Origin: an uncultured Kingella sp.
GTDB lineage: Bacteria; Pseudomonadota; Gammaproteobacteria; Burkholderiales; Neisseriaceae
Assembly (NCBI GenBank): GCA_916720425.1
Contig: CAKARD010000028.1
Span: 1-14,176 of the forward strand
Direction: 5' to 3'
Length of the DNA stretch: 14,176 nucleotides
This document shows, piece after piece, positions 6,483-14,130 of the stretch (position 1 is the first letter of the stretch; each line of letters starts with the position of its first letter). The notes under the pieces are model-generated. The model made no database searches. It saw nothing but the letters and a program-made list of their open reading frames with translations, and was not told the DNA's origin. The position numbers and the translations under genes were made by a program.

Positions 6483-6531
6483 AAAAAACTTGCACCGTTT
6501 CAAAAATAATAAATTAGATATATTGAACGGT
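6483..6531 (-). terminator. Weak terminator or attenuator after greA
   Basis: On the minus strand ACCGTT and AACGGT (6494-6499 with 6526-6531), extended by CAA/TTG with one bulge, form a hairpin that spans the greA stop codon. It is followed after five bases by six T (A6483-6488 on the plus strand). The loop is long and AT-rich, so it is at best a partial terminator between greA and the DUF4149 gene. Confidence 0.35.
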
Positions 6532-6990
6532 TAAAATCTCATATTCACGTATACCACTGGGTGCTTGTACTTCAGCAACATCCCCCTCTTCTTTACCTAT
6601 CATAGCACGTGCAATCGGTGAGTTTACCGAAATTTTAAATGCTTTAATGTCTGCCTCATCATCGCCCACAATTTGATAGGTACTTTCTTCCTCAGTATCC
6701 AAATCTAACACACCTACAGTTGCACCAAATACAATGCGCCCATCTGCATGAATAGTGCTAGGATCGATCACCTGTGCCATAGATAATTTATGTTCCAATT
6801 CCGCAATACGTCCTTCTATAAAACCTTGTTTTTCTTTAGCAGCTTCATATTCAGCATTTTCAGACAAATCACCATGCGAACGCGCTTCAGCAATAGCAGC
6901 AATAATTTCGGGTCTTGCAACACTTTTCAAACGTTGCAATTCTGCTTTAAGCAACTCTGCGCCACGTACAGTTAAAGGAATTTTTTTCAT
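6514..6990 (-). CDS. greA: Transcription elongation factor GreA
   Basis: GreA rescues backtracked RNA polymerase by stimulating cleavage of the nascent RNA through the secondary channel. The 158-residue length is standard. The N-terminal coiled coil (about 1-75) contains KIPLTVRGAELLKAELQRLK and the tip segment SHGDLSENAEYEAAKE, whose D and E residues are the catalytic acidic tip (D41 and E44 in the family). The C-terminal FKBP-like domain includes VFGATV, YQIVGDDEADI and SPIARAMIGKEEGD. The ATG at 6990 has AAGG ten bases upstream, and an A7 run follows directly in codons 2-4. The lipoprotein gene upstream is closed by a terminator, so greA probably has its own promoter in the AT-rich gap, although I cannot place the hexamers. 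Confidence 0.97.
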   Translation of the reverse strand: MKKIPLTVRGAELLKAELQRLKSVARPEIIAAIAEARSHGDLSENAEYEAAKEKQGFIEGRIAELEHKLSMAQVIDPSTIHADGRIVFGATVGVLDLDTEEESTYQIVGDDEADIKAFKISVNSPIARAMIGKEEGDVAEVQAPSGIREYEILTVQYI

Positions 6991-7030
6991 TTCAAACCTT
7001 TTTAATCACTTCAATCAATAAAAAATAATA

Positions 7031-7066
7031 AATAAAAAGGCAAGCCACAATAATAATGTAGCTTGC
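7031..7066 (-). terminator. Terminator of the lipoprotein gene upstream of greA
   Basis: GCAAGC (7040-7045) pairs with GCTTGC (7061-7066), with a further ACA/TGT inside after one mismatch. On the minus strand the hairpin is followed by CTTTTTATTT and more T-rich sequence. It stops transcripts coming from the gene at 7109-7588. Confidence 0.75.
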
Positions 7067-7108
7067 TCAGTTATTTTAATAGGGTGGCATTATACTACCA
7101 ATTTATAT

Positions 7109-7588
7109 TTACTGCAAAGTTTTCATTCCCATAAATTCTAATAAGAAATTGGTAAAGGCTGGATTGGTTGGCTTATTTTGCATATTAGGCCAACGTTGTT
7201 GCCAACCACGTAAAGCATTTTCTACATAATCTTTAGCCTGTTGTGAGCTAATCACTCCACGTTGGCTATCTACAGCAGCCTGTTGATATACTTCATAAAC
7301 GCTATCATCTACACTATTACTTCCTACTAAATTGAGACGAAAACGATTTAAGTGTTGCGCAGCTTGTACTTTAGTTAATTTTCCCGCACGCACTTGTGTT
7401 CCCAAGCGATTGGCTTCGGCACGAATTTTCGCAACACTTGTCCAGTGATTTGGAGCCAGCTGATAATTCTCCACTCTAGGATTTGACATATTGGTAAAAA
7501 CAACAGGCTGTGGCAAGGTATCTATCGTACTACAAGCTGATAAAACCAACATGGTCAAGGCACTCATCACGATTTTTTTATTGTTCAT
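7109..7588 (-). CDS. Putative lipoprotein, unknown function
   Basis: Encodes about 159 residues that I cannot place in a named family. A signal peptide (MNNKKIVMSALTMLVLSAC) ends in lipobox L-S-A-C with Cys19 as the lipidation site. The mature part has no further cysteine. It opens with a proline-containing linker (STIDTLPQPVV), then a mostly helical region that includes AQHLNRFRLNLVG and QQAKDYVENALRGWQQRW. No membrane segment follows the signal. The open frame extends three codons to a TTG (7597), but the ATG at 7588 gives a standard lipoprotein N-terminus. The ribosome binding site is weak. It is probably transcribed alone: 93 bases separate it from the DUF1853 gene upstream and a terminator follows. 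Confidence 0.85.
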   Translation of the reverse strand: MNNKKIVMSALTMLVLSACSTIDTLPQPVVFTNMSNPRVENYQLAPNHWTSVAKIRAEANRLGTQVRAGKLTKVQAAQHLNRFRLNLVGSNSVDDSVYEVYQQAAVDSQRGVISSQQAKDYVENALRGWQQRWPNMQNKPTNPAFTNFLLEFMGMKTLQ

Positions 7589-7681
7589 ATCAGTCAATAT
7601 AAAAACATAATATTGTGAATATTAACCTATTTTACTTTTTATCGCAAAAAGTTTACGCTATTGACAGTATGGCTAAAAATA

Positions 7682-8500
7682 TTATTCAGAACAAGATTTA
7701 TACATAAACCTTTGTATTTCATGATAATAACCATCAGGACGGTGTATAACTTGAGCATACAAACCTGTTTGGCTAATTTGATTTGCTTTGAGTAATGGTT
7801 GTGGCACTATGCGTACTGGAGATAAATAATTCAATCGTGGAATTAAATAATAATACCCATCTAAATCAATTATTTGTCTATTTTTTAGCCAAATGCCATG
7901 CCAAGATGATTTGGAAAAACCATCAGGCAATGATGTATCATCATAAAATCCCATGCCTCGCACAATGCTAACGTGTTGCACTTGTGCTTCATCTATGTGC
8001 TGTTGCTCTAACCACTCACAATTGGATAATGCAAGCTGTTGCAACAATTTGTCTTTTTTACGCAAAAATGTATCTTGCCAATTAAATCCACAAAATGTAT
8101 CGATAAGGTTTGATGCGCTACCATAATATTTACAGGTTAATTCTATATGATAAATTGTCCCTGATATTTTAGCCAAAAAATCCCATGCACCTTGTGTTTG
8201 GTTGTGTTTAATCATGGGAACATTACGTGCAATCAGATGTGTATGGGGCGCATGTTGCAACCAATATGCAAGTAAATCTTCCGCATAATCACCAAGACGT
8301 AAAGTACGTGGCATCGGTAAATTAGCAGGAGGGTGGTCATTCCACTCAAGTAATTGACGAAACCCCGTTTCACCTAACAAGATTTGAATAGGTAGTTCAC
8401 AACCTGTATCCCATAAAGCTGGAGCGGTGAGTAAACTGGTTAAATCACGAATAGTAGGCTGACTTAATCGCCACCAAATGGCATCAAGAGCGTAATTCAT
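7682..8500 (-). CDS. DUF1853 family protein
   Basis: A soluble 272-residue protein fitting DUF1853, found widely in proteobacteria. It has no signal peptide or membrane segment. The most conserved part is about residues 103-126: GAWDFLAKI, a short hairpin, then YHIELTCKYYG. Asp107, Glu120 and Lys124 are arranged roughly as in PD-(D/E)XK-type folds, and I recall DUF1853 being grouped with that superfamily, although the E-x3-K spacing is not the standard one. Nuclease activity is therefore only a possibility. The ATG at 8500 lies inside the 3' end of scpA (17-base overlap), with AGGAG at 8508-8512, seven bases upstream. It is thus efficiently translated as the last gene of the DUF2069-pglL-scpA operon. 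Confidence 0.88.
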   Translation of the reverse strand: MNYALDAIWWRLSQPTIRDLTSLLTAPALWDTGCELPIQILLGETGFRQLLEWNDHPPANLPMPRTLRLGDYAEDLLAYWLQHAPHTHLIARNVPMIKHNQTQGAWDFLAKISGTIYHIELTCKYYGSASNLIDTFCGFNWQDTFLRKKDKLLQQLALSNCEWLEQQHIDEAQVQHVSIVRGMGFYDDTSLPDGFSKSSWHGIWLKNRQIIDLDGYYYLIPRLNYLSPVRIVPQPLLKANQISQTGLYAQVIHRPDGYYHEIQRFMYKSCSE

Positions 8501-9293
8501 GTTGCGACTCCTCTATCTGATATAGACAAACATATATGGCACCTGCTTGCTGTTGAATATGTAATGCGCCCTCTTTAACTAATTCTAATAGTGCAATAAA
8601 ATGTACCACCAAACCTGCCACACCTTCGCTAGGATCAAACAAATCAGTAAAATAACTGTGTTGTGTTTTTTGTAATTGTCGTAGTATGTCTCCCATACGT
8701 TGTCGTACTGAAATGGTTTCGTGCACAACTTGATGTTGCTGGGTGTGTTTGACGCGTGATAGCAAATTTAACCATGCTTGAGTCAAATCTGCCACTTGCA
8801 CTTCGGGCAAACGAACCTGAGTTGCAATGTCTAACGGCAAATAAACCCATGAAAAATCACGACCTGCCCGAGGTAATGCGTCTAACTTGAGTGCGGCTAA
8901 TTTTATTTGCTCATATGCCAGTAAGCGTTGAACCAATTCAGCACGTGGATCGATGTCCGCTTCCTCGTCGAGGACTGAAATCTGGGGCAATAATAACCGT
9001 GATTTAATTTCTATTAACACTGCTGCCATTAGTAGATATTCTGCTGCCAAATCCCATTGTTCGGTATTCATTTGCGCGATGTAATGCAAATATTGCTCGG
9101 TAATTGTGCGCATGGGAATATCTAACACATCTAAATTTTGCTTGCGAATCAAATACAATAATAAATCTAATGGCCCTTCGAAACTATTCAAGATAATTTT
9201 GAGTGCATCAGGTGGGATAAATAAATCATGCGGAATATCGTTAATTGGTTGCCCAAATAAATAAGCGACAGTGGACATATGAGTATGGATCAT
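8484..9293 (-). CDS. scpA: Segregation and condensation protein A (ScpA)
   Basis: ScpA is the bacterial kleisin that bridges the SMC heads and binds ScpB. The 269-residue product has the N-terminal kleisin helix region FEGPLDLLLYLIRKQNLDVLDIPM, then ITEQYLHYI, then LAAEYLLMAAVLIEIKSRLLLP, all diagnostic, and a C-terminal winged helix ending near IALLELVKEGALHIQQ. I start at the ATG at 9293, whose ATGA overlaps the pglL stop codon. The ATG at 9278 (MSTVAYLFG) matches Neisseria N-termini as I remember them and is equally possible. A TTG at 9326 is less likely. No ribosome binding site is visible, which fits coupling to pglL. SMC is not in the window, and scpB lies in another operon. Confidence 0.95.
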   Translation of the reverse strand: MIHTHMSTVAYLFGQPINDIPHDLFIPPDALKIILNSFEGPLDLLLYLIRKQNLDVLDIPMRTITEQYLHYIAQMNTEQWDLAAEYLLMAAVLIEIKSRLLLPQISVLDEEADIDPRAELVQRLLAYEQIKLAALKLDALPRAGRDFSWVYLPLDIATQVRLPEVQVADLTQAWLNLLSRVKHTQQHQVVHETISVRQRMGDILRQLQKTQHSYFTDLFDPSEGVAGLVVHFIALLELVKEGALHIQQQAGAIYVCLYQIEESQHELRS

Positions 9294-11098
9294 GGTGTAG
9301 GCAACGATGGCAAAGCTTCGGCACAAACTGGCGTTTGTTTTATTTTAGTGTAATATTCATGGCACGTATTACTGAAATCTGATCGTAATTGGGGATAATA
9401 GTCGGTATTCATAATACTGCTGGCATAAGCATTCATTTTGCTGGGATAATAACGATACATAAAATTCATCATTTCACGCGCTTCATCTATATCACCCGCA
9501 CGATAAGCGGCAAAAGCATATTTATGTCCATTGGCATAGGGACGATAGCGCATATTTTGGCGGGCATGTTCTATAGCCCAATTAGGGAAATGTTTGCTAT
9601 TTGGATCAATATAATTCATGAGTTGTAATTGAGCATAATAGCGGAACATGGGCTCAGTTTCAGCAATATATAATAAACCCATAATATTTTTAGTACGCGC
9701 CACCACTGCTGTATCACTTTTTCCCGAATATCTACGCAAATCCTGATAAACAAAGCCCAAACGAATAATGGCACTGACTAACACCAAACTCATCAATCCA
9801 ACCAATACCACACGATAAGGCGAAAATAGAGCAGGCTTATTCGTTTGTTTTTGTGGCGCAAAACCAATAAACAATGAAAAAGGAACCAAAAAATAAATAT
9901 ACCAAAGCGGATATTCTACTGCACTGTGTACCAATGAAATACTCACCCAAGATAAAATCAATAAGCCAAACGGTGCATTGGCACGCACAAAACAACCACG
10001 CAAACAATATACTAAACCGCCTAATACCAAAATAGTACCAACTATGCCCATTTCAGCCAATAAATTCAAAAAGGAATTATGGCTGTGAGTAAATAAAACA
10101 TTGTTTTCATAAGGGCGAAACCCTGTGGGATAAACATTGGTGATGAATCCTTGCCAAGCATAACTCCCCCAACCCCGTCCCCACATGGGTGCGGAAAGAA
10201 AGATTTCCCATGCTTTGCGCCATTCAAAACTGCGTCCCGAACCACCAAATGGCGAACCATTTAACCGTTCTGCTGCGCTATTTAACCCACCTTCGTAAAA
10301 TAGGTTCAATATTGGTTCTAGTGCAAATTGACTAATGAGAACCCATACTGCTACACCTGCCATACCATACAAAATACGCCGATTATCCTTACTTATCAAA
10401 AAAGAATAAAAAACAATGAGTAATACTAAAGCAATCACATAGCCAAAAATGGTTCGAGAGCCAGTCAACCCCATAGTTGCTGATAAAAAAATGATACCTA
10501 ATCCAGTCCATATTCCATGCAAACGGTGTACCGACCATAACCAAGCCAGCGCAATATTGCCCCACATTAAATAATGTGCAAAATGATTGCGTTGACCAAA
10601 TTGTCCTTCCACAATGCCCTTGCGATACATCAAAATACCGTGAAAATATCTAGCTAAATCAGTATATTGCAACCAACCAATACCAGCTTGAATAATGGCA
10701 CCCACGGCAATAGCAGTCGCTAGTATAGATAATACTCGCTCTTGCCCCAATTCCTGTGTCCAAGAACGTGCTGCCCACATCAATAAACCAATGATAACAA
10801 ACGCCCATGCAGTCATATCACTCAACGCCACATAAGGCAAATCCATCACACGTGCCTGAATAGCCCAAAATATCGCCAGTACCCAAAAATATCGGGTCGA
10901 ATCAGGCATGGCACTATGAAATCCCGTTTTGATAAGGGTTAATAGCACCATCAACAGCGCAAACAGTAAAGATCCGCTTTCTAAAAAAAAGCTGGATAAG
11001 GGTCCTGTGCGCCAAATAGACAGCAACACAACTACAGTAATGAGAAAAATCCCGACCCAAAATAATAAAGTATTACGTGAAAACAAGGGTGTATTCAT
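9290..11098 (-). CDS. pglL: PglL-type O-oligosaccharyltransferase (Wzy/WaaL fold)
   Basis: Predicted inner-membrane enzyme that moves a lipid-linked oligosaccharide onto serine or threonine of periplasmic proteins such as pilin. The 602 residues match PglL in size. About a dozen hydrophobic segments cover residues 10-460. The conserved GQRNHFAHYL motif (168-177) and the large periplasmic loop with THSHNSFLNLLAEMG (from 337) mark the Wzy_C/O-antigen ligase domain; a histidine in this loop is essential in characterised PglL. A soluble C-terminal domain (about 465-602) follows, as in PglL but not usually in WaaL. An O-antigen ligase role cannot be excluded, but no LPS genes are nearby. It follows DUF2069 by 18 bases, lacks a clear ribosome binding site, and overlaps scpA at its stop (ATGA). 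Confidence 0.88.
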   Translation of the reverse strand: MNTPLFSRNTLLFWVGIFLITVVVLLSIWRTGPLSSFFLESGSLLFALLMVLLTLIKTGFHSAMPDSTRYFWVLAIFWAIQARVMDLPYVALSDMTAWAFVIIGLLMWAARSWTQELGQERVLSILATAIAVGAIIQAGIGWLQYTDLARYFHGILMYRKGIVEGQFGQRNHFAHYLMWGNIALAWLWSVHRLHGIWTGLGIIFLSATMGLTGSRTIFGYVIALVLLIVFYSFLISKDNRRILYGMAGVAVWVLISQFALEPILNLFYEGGLNSAAERLNGSPFGGSGRSFEWRKAWEIFLSAPMWGRGWGSYAWQGFITNVYPTGFRPYENNVLFTHSHNSFLNLLAEMGIVGTILVLGGLVYCLRGCFVRANAPFGLLILSWVSISLVHSAVEYPLWYIYFLVPFSLFIGFAPQKQTNKPALFSPYRVVLVGLMSLVLVSAIIRLGFVYQDLRRYSGKSDTAVVARTKNIMGLLYIAETEPMFRYYAQLQLMNYIDPNSKHFPNWAIEHARQNMRYRPYANGHKYAFAAYRAGDIDEAREMMNFMYRYYPSKMNAYASSIMNTDYYPQLRSDFSNTCHEYYTKIKQTPVCAEALPSLPTP

Positions 11099-11116
11099 AA
11101 TGATATATTCATGTGT

Positions 11117-11449
11117 TTATTTTTTGAAATGATTCAAGTATTTTAAACAGCAGACAAAAAATAATACACACAGTATTAATTCTATGCTTGCTAAAGCACG
11201 CGACCAGAAACTTAAATCCCATAAGCGCATAACGGATTCGGCAAAATACAGCATAATCAACATAGAACAATATTGATAAGTATAAATACGACCTGATAAA
11301 ATGCCACGTATCGGTAAAATCAAGGGCAATAATTTAATCACTACCAATATCCAGCTTGTTTGTAATGGTGTGTATATGCCATCCCAACCCAAGGTTAGGA
11401 TCATTAAACCCACCCAAGAAACTTGCGCCAGTTGCAATGCAGACAACAT
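11117..11449 (-). CDS. DUF2069 small membrane protein
   Basis: A 110-residue inner-membrane protein fitting DUF2069. Four hydrophobic stretches are visible at about residues 3-23, 31-48, 58-70 and 82-104. The family core is LPLILPIRGILSGRIYTYQYCSML with the AESVMRLWD segment after it. The ATG at 11449 has AAGG about ten bases upstream. It is first in the operon running into pglL, scpA and the DUF1853 gene. Its promoter would lie in the 134-base gap shared with divergent cysK. Function is unknown. The position before a membrane glycosyltransferase is compatible with a shared envelope role but does not show one. Confidence 0.87.
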   Translation of the reverse strand: MLSALQLAQVSWVGLMILTLGWDGIYTPLQTSWILVVIKLLPLILPIRGILSGRIYTYQYCSMLIMLYFAESVMRLWDLSFWSRALASIELILCVLFFVCCLKYLNHFKK

Positions 11450-11451
11450 TC

Positions 11452-11482
11452 TTGAACCTTAACAATTAAAACGCGTATTATA
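11452..11482. promoter_or_regulatory. Candidate divergent promoters, cysK / DUF2069
   Basis: On the plus strand TTGAAC (11452-11457) and TATTAT (11476-11481) are 18 bases apart, a fair promoter for cysK with a leader of about 95 bases. On the minus strand a perfect TATAAT (11477-11482) lies 28 bases before the DUF2069 start codon, without a good -35. The two -10 elements share the same bases, so the two directions may compete. No CysB-type site could be identified by eye. Confidence 0.4.
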
Positions 11483-11583
11483 TCGCTACGTTATAAAACA
11501 AAGTAGTATAAATTCCTTTATATCTGTATATTTACAGCGTAATATTCTATCTAATCCATTTAATCATATATAGGGTAAATATC

Positions 11584-12516
11584 ATGGCAATTGCTCATAG
11601 CATCACCGATTTAATTGGTAACACGCCTTTATTGCGTTTAAACCGCTTAACCGAAGGCTTAAATGCCACCGTTGCGGTTAAATTAGAATTCTTCAATCCT
11701 GGCAGCAGCGTAAAAGATCGCATTGCCATTGCCATGATAGAAGAAGCCGAAAAATCGGGCAAAATCAAAAAAGGTAGCGTGATTGTAGAAGCCACTTCAG
11801 GCAATACAGGCATTGGTTTAGCCATGGTTTGCGCCGCAAAAGGCTATAAACTCATTATCACCATGCCAGAGAGCATGAGCAAAGAACGTCGTATGTTATT
11901 GCGTGCATTTGGTGCAGAATTGGTTCTTACCCCTGCTGCTGAAGGCATGACAGGTGCCATTAACAAAGCTGAAGAATTGGTAAAAAGCGATCCTAATGTT
12001 TATTTCATGCCTCGCCAATTTGATAACCCTGCCAATCCCAAAATTCACCGTCAAACGACAGCCGAAGAAATTTGGCGTGATACCGAAGGCAAAGTGGACA
12101 TTTTTGTTGCAGGGGTAGGCACAGGTGGTACACTCACAGGCGTGGGCGAAGCACTTAAAGCTAAAAAACCCGAAGTACAAGTTTATGCAGTAGAACCCGA
12201 AGCTTCTGCAGTATTAAGCGGTGGCACAAAAGGCCCACACGTAATCCAAGGCATTGGTGCAGGCTTTATTCCCAGCATTTTAAATACGCATATTTATGAT
12301 GGCGTGATCAAAGTCCCCAATGATGCCGCATTAAGCATTGCACGAGCTTTAGCTGAAAAAGAAGGCATTTTAGCGGGCATTTCATCAGGTGCAGCGGTAT
12401 GGAGTGCAATTGAATTGGCTAAAAAACCAGAAAATGCAGGTAAATTAATTGTTGCCATATTGCCTTCTTATGGCGAGCGTTATCTTTCAACCGCGTTATA
12501 CGCAGATTTAGCTTAA
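11584..12516 (+). CDS. cysK: Cysteine synthase A (O-acetylserine sulfhydrylase)
   Basis: CysK makes L-cysteine and acetate from O-acetyl-L-serine and sulfide, using pyridoxal phosphate, in the cytoplasm. The 310-residue length is normal for the A isozyme. Visible are the substrate loop IGNTPLLRLN, the PLP lysine Lys44 in NPGSSVKDRI, the TSGNTGIGLA loop that binds the substrate carboxylate, and the phosphate-binding GTGGTLTG. The C-terminal ISSGAAVW holds the serine that contacts the PLP ring nitrogen. AGGG at 11572-11575 lies eight bases before the ATG. Codon choice is GC-richer and more regular (GCC, GGC, ACC) than in neighbouring genes, consistent with high expression. It appears monocistronic, with two hairpins following. 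Confidence 0.97.
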   Translation: MAIAHSITDLIGNTPLLRLNRLTEGLNATVAVKLEFFNPGSSVKDRIAIAMIEEAEKSGKIKKGSVIVEATSGNTGIGLAMVCAAKGYKLIITMPESMSKERRMLLRAFGAELVLTPAAEGMTGAINKAEELVKSDPNVYFMPRQFDNPANPKIHRQTTAEEIWRDTEGKVDIFVAGVGTGGTLTGVGEALKAKKPEVQVYAVEPEASAVLSGGTKGPHVIQGIGAGFIPSILNTHIYDGVIKVPNDAALSIARALAEKEGILAGISSGAAVWSAIELAKKPENAGKLIVAILPSYGERYLSTALYADLA

Positions 12517-12523
12517 AGTGAAC

Positions 12524-12542
12524 ACGGCGCGTTTCGCGCCGT
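12524..12542. other. GC-rich perfect hairpin after cysK
   Basis: ACGGCGCG pairs perfectly with CGCGCCGT across a TTT loop, eight base pairs, starting eight bases after the cysK stop. No T tract follows on either strand, so it is not a classical terminator. It may protect the mRNA 3' end, pause polymerase, or bind a protein. Confidence 0.6.
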
Positions 12543-12550
12543 ACAAGCGT

Positions 12551-12600
12551 AATCATCCCCAGTGGTGTAAAATTCATCATTGGGGATAATTGTTGTTTTC
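12551..12600 (+). terminator. Long hairpin, probable cysK terminator
   Basis: ATCCCCA (12555-12561) pairs with TGGGGAT (12581-12587). The helix extends inwards through GTGGTG/CATCAT with two G-U pairs, and outwards by three pairs past one mismatch. It leaves a 7-base loop and is followed by the T-rich TGTTGTTTT. The T tract is interrupted, so efficiency is uncertain. Confidence 0.55.
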
Positions 12601-12647
12601 CCCACTTCTATTACTCGTATACCCACCTATAGATAAAAAATCACCTT

Positions 12648-14030
12648 ATGGCAAAAGCACCCAAAACCCAATATCAATGCACCGAATGTGGTGGCACCTC
12701 CCCAAAATGGGTAGGAAAATGTCCGCATTGTGGTGAATGGAACACCCTCACCGAACAGCTTGTTGCGCCTGAATCCACTAATACACGCTTTCAATCGTGG
12801 GCCTCAGAAACCACACAAGTGCAACAACTTTCCCATGTTACTGCCACTGAAGTACCACGCCAAGCTACAGGCATGAACGAATTAGATCGCGTATTAGGTG
12901 GTGGTTTGGTAGAAGGAGCGGTGATTTTATTAGGCGGCGATCCAGGGATTGGCAAATCCACGCTTCTGTTACAAACCATTGCACTTATAGCAAAACAACG
13001 TCAAGTGTTATACGTATCTGGTGAAGAGTCCGCACAACAAGTTGCTCTGCGTGCCCAACGCCTAGGTTTAGATGCAGAAGGCATCAATCTATTGGCTGAA
13101 ATTCGTTTAGAAGCCATTTTAACCACGCTCAAACAACATAATCCGGCCGTAGTAGTGATAGATTCGATTCAGACCATGTATTCTGATCAAATTACCTCAG
13201 CACCTGGATCAGTTTCACAAGTGCGTGAGTGCGCTGCTCAACTCACACGTATTGCCAAACAAATGGGCATTGCCATGATATTTGTCGGACATGTAACTAA
13301 AGACGGGGCCATTGCAGGGCCACGGGTATTAGAACATATGGTCGATACCGTTTTATATTTTGAAGGCGATCAACATTCCAATTATCGCATGATACGTGCA
13401 ATCAAAAATCGCTTTGGCGCAGCCAATGAATTGGGTGTATTTGCCATGACCGATACAGGTTTAAAAGGCGTATCCAATCCTTCTGCACTTTTTTTAGCCA
13501 GTTATCGTGATGATGTAGCAGGCTCATGTGTGTTGGTAACCCAAGAAGGTACACGTCCATTATTAGTAGAAATTCAATCATTGGTAGATGATGCACACGG
13601 TTTCACCCCTAAACGTCTCACAGTGGGCTTGGAACAAAATCGTTTAGCGATGCTATTAGCAGTATTAAATCGGCATGCAGGCATTGCTTGTTTTGACCAA
13701 GATGTCTTTTTAAATGCTGTAGGTGGCGTAAAAATCAGTGAACCTGCCGCAGATTTAGCTGTTATTTTGGCGATGTTATCCAGTTTTCGCAACAAACCCT
13801 TGCCCCAGAAAATGGTCGCATTTGGCGAAATTGGTTTAAGTGGTGAAATCCGTCCCGTGCCACGCGGCCAAGAACGACTCAAAGAAGCTGAAAAATTGGG
13901 ATTTAAACGCGCCATTATACCCCATGCTAATTTACCACGCGATCGCAAAGAATTTACTCATTTGCAAATTCACGGCGTTGCCAGCTTATCTGAAGCAGTA
14001 CAACTGTGTCGCGAATTAAACGAAATTTAA
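12648..14030 (+). CDS. radA: DNA repair protein RadA
   Basis: RadA (Sms) is a RecA-like, DnaB-type helicase that aids branch migration during recombination and natural transformation. The 460 residues show all domains in order: an N-terminal zinc finger with Cys11, Cys14, Cys25 and Cys28; the ATPase core with Walker A GGDPGIGKST (96-105) and a Walker B near VVVIDSIQT; the RadA-specific KNRFG motif (253-257); and a C-terminal Lon-protease-like domain (about 285-460) holding GEIGLSGEIRPV, which lacks protease activity in the family. The ATG at 12648 puts the zinc finger at its usual distance; the ribosome binding site is weak. It lies 131 bases after cysK, probably behind its terminator. The downstream neighbour runs in the opposite direction. 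Confidence 0.97.
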   Translation: MAKAPKTQYQCTECGGTSPKWVGKCPHCGEWNTLTEQLVAPESTNTRFQSWASETTQVQQLSHVTATEVPRQATGMNELDRVLGGGLVEGAVILLGGDPGIGKSTLLLQTIALIAKQRQVLYVSGEESAQQVALRAQRLGLDAEGINLLAEIRLEAILTTLKQHNPAVVVIDSIQTMYSDQITSAPGSVSQVRECAAQLTRIAKQMGIAMIFVGHVTKDGAIAGPRVLEHMVDTVLYFEGDQHSNYRMIRAIKNRFGAANELGVFAMTDTGLKGVSNPSALFLASYRDDVAGSCVLVTQEGTRPLLVEIQSLVDDAHGFTPKRLTVGLEQNRLAMLLAVLNRHAGIACFDQDVFLNAVGGVKISEPAADLAVILAMLSSFRNKPLPQKMVAFGEIGLSGEIRPVPRGQERLKEAEKLGFKRAIIPHANLPRDRKEFTHLQIHGVASLSEAVQLCRELNEI

Positions 14031-14130
14031 TATTTAGAAAATACATTTTAGCGAATCTTAATCCATCATACCCAAACCTGAGATAAAACAAAAAAGTATG
14101 AATTAATTTAGTTATGATCAAAATAAACAT

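Noticed and set aside
7271..7282. CAGCCTG core resembling part of a DNA uptake sequence dialect
   Set aside because: Only a partial match inside the lipoprotein coding sequence, without the flanking bases or a paired copy; expected by chance.
7638..7655. ACTTTTT / AAAAAGT inverted repeat between the DUF1853 gene and the lipoprotein gene
   Set aside because: The stem is A-T only apart from one pair and no T tract follows, so it is neither a good terminator nor a likely operator in this AT-rich gap.
9389..9628. Plus-strand frame rich in Ile, His and Thr opposite pglL
   Set aside because: The low-complexity composition mirrors Tyr/Asn/Met codons of the pglL C-terminal domain; no start signal is seen.
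10066..10260. Minus-strand frame overlapping pglL in another phase
   Set aside because: It lies inside the conserved Wzy_C part of pglL, with no sign of independent expression.
11450..11583. Possible riboswitch or leader RNA before cysK
   Set aside because: The leader is AT-rich, with no GC-containing stems or conserved aptamer elements that I could recognise.
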